Below are positions 61,669 to 64,000 of a stretch of DNA of 64,000 nt, in pieces. Origin of the DNA: Coffea arabica (Eukaryota; Streptophyta; Magnoliopsida; Gentianales; Rubiaceae); contig NC_092326.1 of assembly GCF_036785885.1 (NCBI RefSeq), positions 42,060,287-42,124,286 of the forward strand. Direction: 5' to 3'. The position numbers and the translations under genes were made by a program. Each line of letters opens with the position of its first letter. Position 1 is the stretch's first letter. The notes beneath the pieces are model-generated. The model worked only from the letters and a program-made list of their open reading frames with translations, had not been told where the DNA came from and searched no databases.

Positions 61669-63207
61669 ATGGTTTCTACATACATGGGAAGATCCAGATG
61701 GGATATGATCAATTTACTACTCCCTGGTCATCCCTGCTTTATTTTTTTGCTTCTTTCTTTACTTATAATTCCATCTTTAACAGGTCTTACAGAAGCACAA
61801 TCAAAGCTCTGCAGAACATCTTGTGGTGATATACCAATCAACTATCCCTTTGGCATTGATGATGGCTGTGGCAGTCCATACTACAGACACCTCTTTGTCT
61901 GCTCAACTTCAGGACAGCTTGAGTTCATGACTCCTTCAGGGAGATATCCAATTCGAAATATAACCTATTCTGACCCTCATATTCTTTTAACAGATCCTTT
62001 CATGTGGAACTGCCAAGATGGCAACAACTTTCGTCCCACCAGGCCGTTCAGTCTAGACACCAGCACGCATTTCACACTTTCATCCCAAAATGACTACCTC
62101 TTCTTCAATTGTAGTGAAAACTATGTGATAATGGAACCAAAGCCTATGTTCTGTGAGCGATTCCCTGAGCAATGTGATTCTGCTTGTGACAGTTCCAGTT
62201 ACCTCTGCCGACACCTTCCAGAATGTGCATCCGCATTGAGGAGTAGTTCATGCTGCTCTTACTATCCAAAAGCTACCGAATCGTTAAGGTTGATGCTGAG
62301 GCATTGCTCAACTTACACGAGCGTCTACTGGAGAAATCTTGGTGTAACTCCACCATTTAATCAGATCCCTGAATATGGTATACGAGTTGATTTTGAGATT
62401 CCGGTGACAATGCGTTGCCTTCAGTGCCAGGATACGGCTAAGGGTGGTGGTATTTGTGGGTTTGACACAGAAACACAGAATTTCTTGTGCCTCTGTCAGA
62501 AAGGGAATGTTACCACTTTCTGTAAAGGTATGTTTAGTTATGGCCCTTCCAGAAATCTTTGTTTTCCCATTCTGTTTGTTCAAAAAAAATACTCATGGAG
62601 AATACTACTTGAACTAATTAGCTATTATTGAGATTCTTTTTTTTTTTTTTTTAAAGAAGCTATTATTGAGATTTAAATTAAGTAGATTAAATAATATTCG
62701 CTAAACAGATACAATATAAGATGTCAGGAACTCTGGATTAACATTACGTTAAGGGCAAATTTATACTTAAAACTGTATTAGATCGTTTCTTGTATTTTTA
62801 TTGGCAAAAGTTGCACCGCTTGATCACCTCAGTATTTGAAATTTCAAAAGCTATCAGGCCTATGGACTGCTATTTGACATTGTTAAATTCGTTCCATCAT
62901 GCAGATCGCAATAATTCTCAGCATTCGAGAGTAGTTGCAGGTCAATACATTCTCAATCACCTAATCTCGTTATACTATAGAAATGTTGTGAGCTGAGCAT
63001 TCTGGTACTGTTTATGCTGCACCTGCACCTTCTAACAAGGCAAGTTTACTCTCCCTGATAAACATCTGAACTGTATCAGGTACGGTAACAGCAGTTTCAG
63101 TTGCTGGAGCGATTGGAATCGGCGCTGGCATATGGTTCTTGAGGAAAGTGAGGACAAAAGCTCCTGTAACCCACGGCGTGCAGAGCAATGAAAATAGACT
63201 CTTTTGA
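61669..63207 (+). CDS. GUB_WAK-domain extracellular protein, no kinase
   Basis: Three coding exons: 61669-62527, 62905-62940 and 63080-63207, phases matching, giving 340 aa. The GUB_WAK domain of wall-associated receptor kinases binds pectin (galacturonan) in the wall; here no kinase follows. After a signal peptide, C48-x3-CGDIPINYPFGIDDGC starts the domain; many paired cysteines follow, with a second cysteine-rich part (CLQCQDTAKGGGICGF). N-glycosylation sites include NIT, NCS and NVT. A single membrane helix lies at about 301-319, followed by basic RKVRTK and the conserved tail VQSNENRLF. The first ATG is used, but 61684 or 61705 would give a more usual signal peptide. The donor of intron 2 is the weak GTCAAT. 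Without splicing exon 1 reads on to a stop at 62631. Probably a small sensor or wall-linked protein (inference). Confidence 0.85.
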
Positions 63208-63333
63208 ATAATCATTTGTTTCCAAGCCAAAACATATGATGTATTGTCCGAGATTGTCAATTGTAGCATTCGCCATATAGGTAACTCGTGGAAGCGCATG
63301 TCAAGTTATAATCAACCTTATGATGCACTTTGT

Positions 63334-63506
63334 CTATCTTTTACTGCTATTGTTGCCATTTGGAAATTTTGCAGAAATACCGTCATAGTATGCCAGTAAT
63401 ATCATTGCTTTGTACTCTCTATATTGGCTGACAAATTGTACTGCCAAAGCAATGACTTCTGGATTTTCAGATAATTTGAGCAATGAAAGAGATACCTTTG
63501 CCTCTT
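63334..63506 (-). CDS. Possible terminal exon, unidentified gene
   Basis: On the minus strand, after an acceptor ATTCAG, a frame of 57 residues runs EAKVSLSLLKLSENPEVIAL, QFVSQYREYKAMILLAYYDG and ends SAKFPNGNNSSKR, then TAG. It has helical, natural-looking protein composition and a plausible splice acceptor, but no upstream exon could be recognised to the window end. It may be the last exon of a gene beginning outside the window, or a gene fragment. It lies 127 bp from the end of the GUB_WAK gene, tail to tail. Confidence 0.35.
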
Positions 63507-63777
63507 CTGAATTTTCAGATGTCACACCCACGTTCCTTCAGAAATGATCCAAGACCTTCAGCACAATCAATTAAGGTTTCGCTATGATCATTGCATTCAC
63601 ATCACTCTCTTGGGGGTGACTATAGTTTGCCAAAAGTTACCGGATCACAGCCTCGCAGTCTTTTACAATTATTAATCCCAATTGCGTGTTGTAGTATAGG
63701 CACAAATATAACAGATGTAGCCATTAAGACATAAATAACATACCAAAACTCAATAAATTTTAACACTCCTTAAAAAT

Positions 63778-64000
63778 TAGGGTAAAGTATGCATTACCGC
63801 AAATTTTCACATAACTCCTCTGTAGTTTTAAAAGTTATATATAACCTAATCATAATTTGGATTAAAGTATCAAAGTTACAGAAATAATTCTTAGTAAAGG
63901 AACCTACATTAATGTGAGATTTCCCTTATTTAAAAACTAAAATGGTTGAAATGACCAAAATATATAAACATAATATGCATGATATTTTAACTTCTTATAG
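63778..64000. mobile_element. MITE family M2, partial copy at window end
   Basis: TAGGGTAAAGTATGCATTAC, then TCACATAACTCCTCTGTAGT and AAAAGTTATATATAACC repeat in order the left half of the element at 59663-60132, in diverged form. The right end is outside the window. Confidence 0.55.

Overview
The window is nuclear DNA of a flowering plant, most likely a eudicot. Genes have GT-AG introns, intergenic DNA is AT-rich and long, and the readable proteins belong to plant families: a WRKY factor, a phytepsin-type protease with a plant-specific insert, a wall-associated-kinase-type extracellular protein and an S-type anion-channel relic. The species cannot be told from the sequence. No bacterial, organellar, CRISPR or convincing LTR-element signal was seen.

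Layout: (1) 3.2-9.9 kb holds three tandem, same-strand, single-exon paralogues of the plant family catalogued as 'probable F-box protein At4g22030-like'; their upstream regions share a short sequence block. (2) 10-15 kb is transposon-rich: a Stowaway-like MITE, a hAT-type element with a perfect 8-bp target duplication, and a 656-bp fold-back palindrome just upstream of (3) a two-exon BAP31-like ER protein gene (15.2-17.2 kb). (4) 18.1-19.0 kb holds a broken SLAC1-homologue relic on the minus strand, followed by a LINE RNase H scrap. (5) 20.97-24.86 kb on the minus strand is a complete 13-coding-exon vacuolar aspartic protease gene (513 aa as spliced here) with a 5' UTR intron. (6) 26.3-32.7 kb is a LINE relic split by a 5.3-kb Helitron. 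Helitron ends, A/T target and the LINE reading frame across the empty site all agree. The Helitron carries exon-like pieces. (7) 34.5-43 kb has no gene; it holds MITEs and a hAT relic with intact terminal repeats and target duplication. (8) 43.3-45.6 kb on the minus strand is a six-exon group IIb WRKY gene (573 aa) with W-boxes and a G-box upstream. (9) 46.8-61.3 kb is again gene-free and repeat-rich, with two more hAT relics, one carrying host-like exon pieces in reverse. (10) 61.7-63.2 kb is a three-exon gene for a galacturonan-binding (GUB_WAK) secreted or membrane protein without a kinase domain. A possible terminal exon of another minus-strand gene lies at 63.3-63.5 kb.

The protein-coding genes do not form one pathway. 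They are typical neighbours in a plant genome, with secretory, defence or stress-related family memberships (aspartic protease, WRKY, wall-binding protein, ER chaperone or export factor). The most distinctive structures are the Helitron nested in the LINE, the hAT element with reverse-oriented host-like exons, the long fold-back near the BAP31-like gene, and the shared upstream block of the tandem trio. Splice sites and exon joins were worked out by hand from GT-AG signals, reading-frame phase and family knowledge. No alignment or expression data were available.
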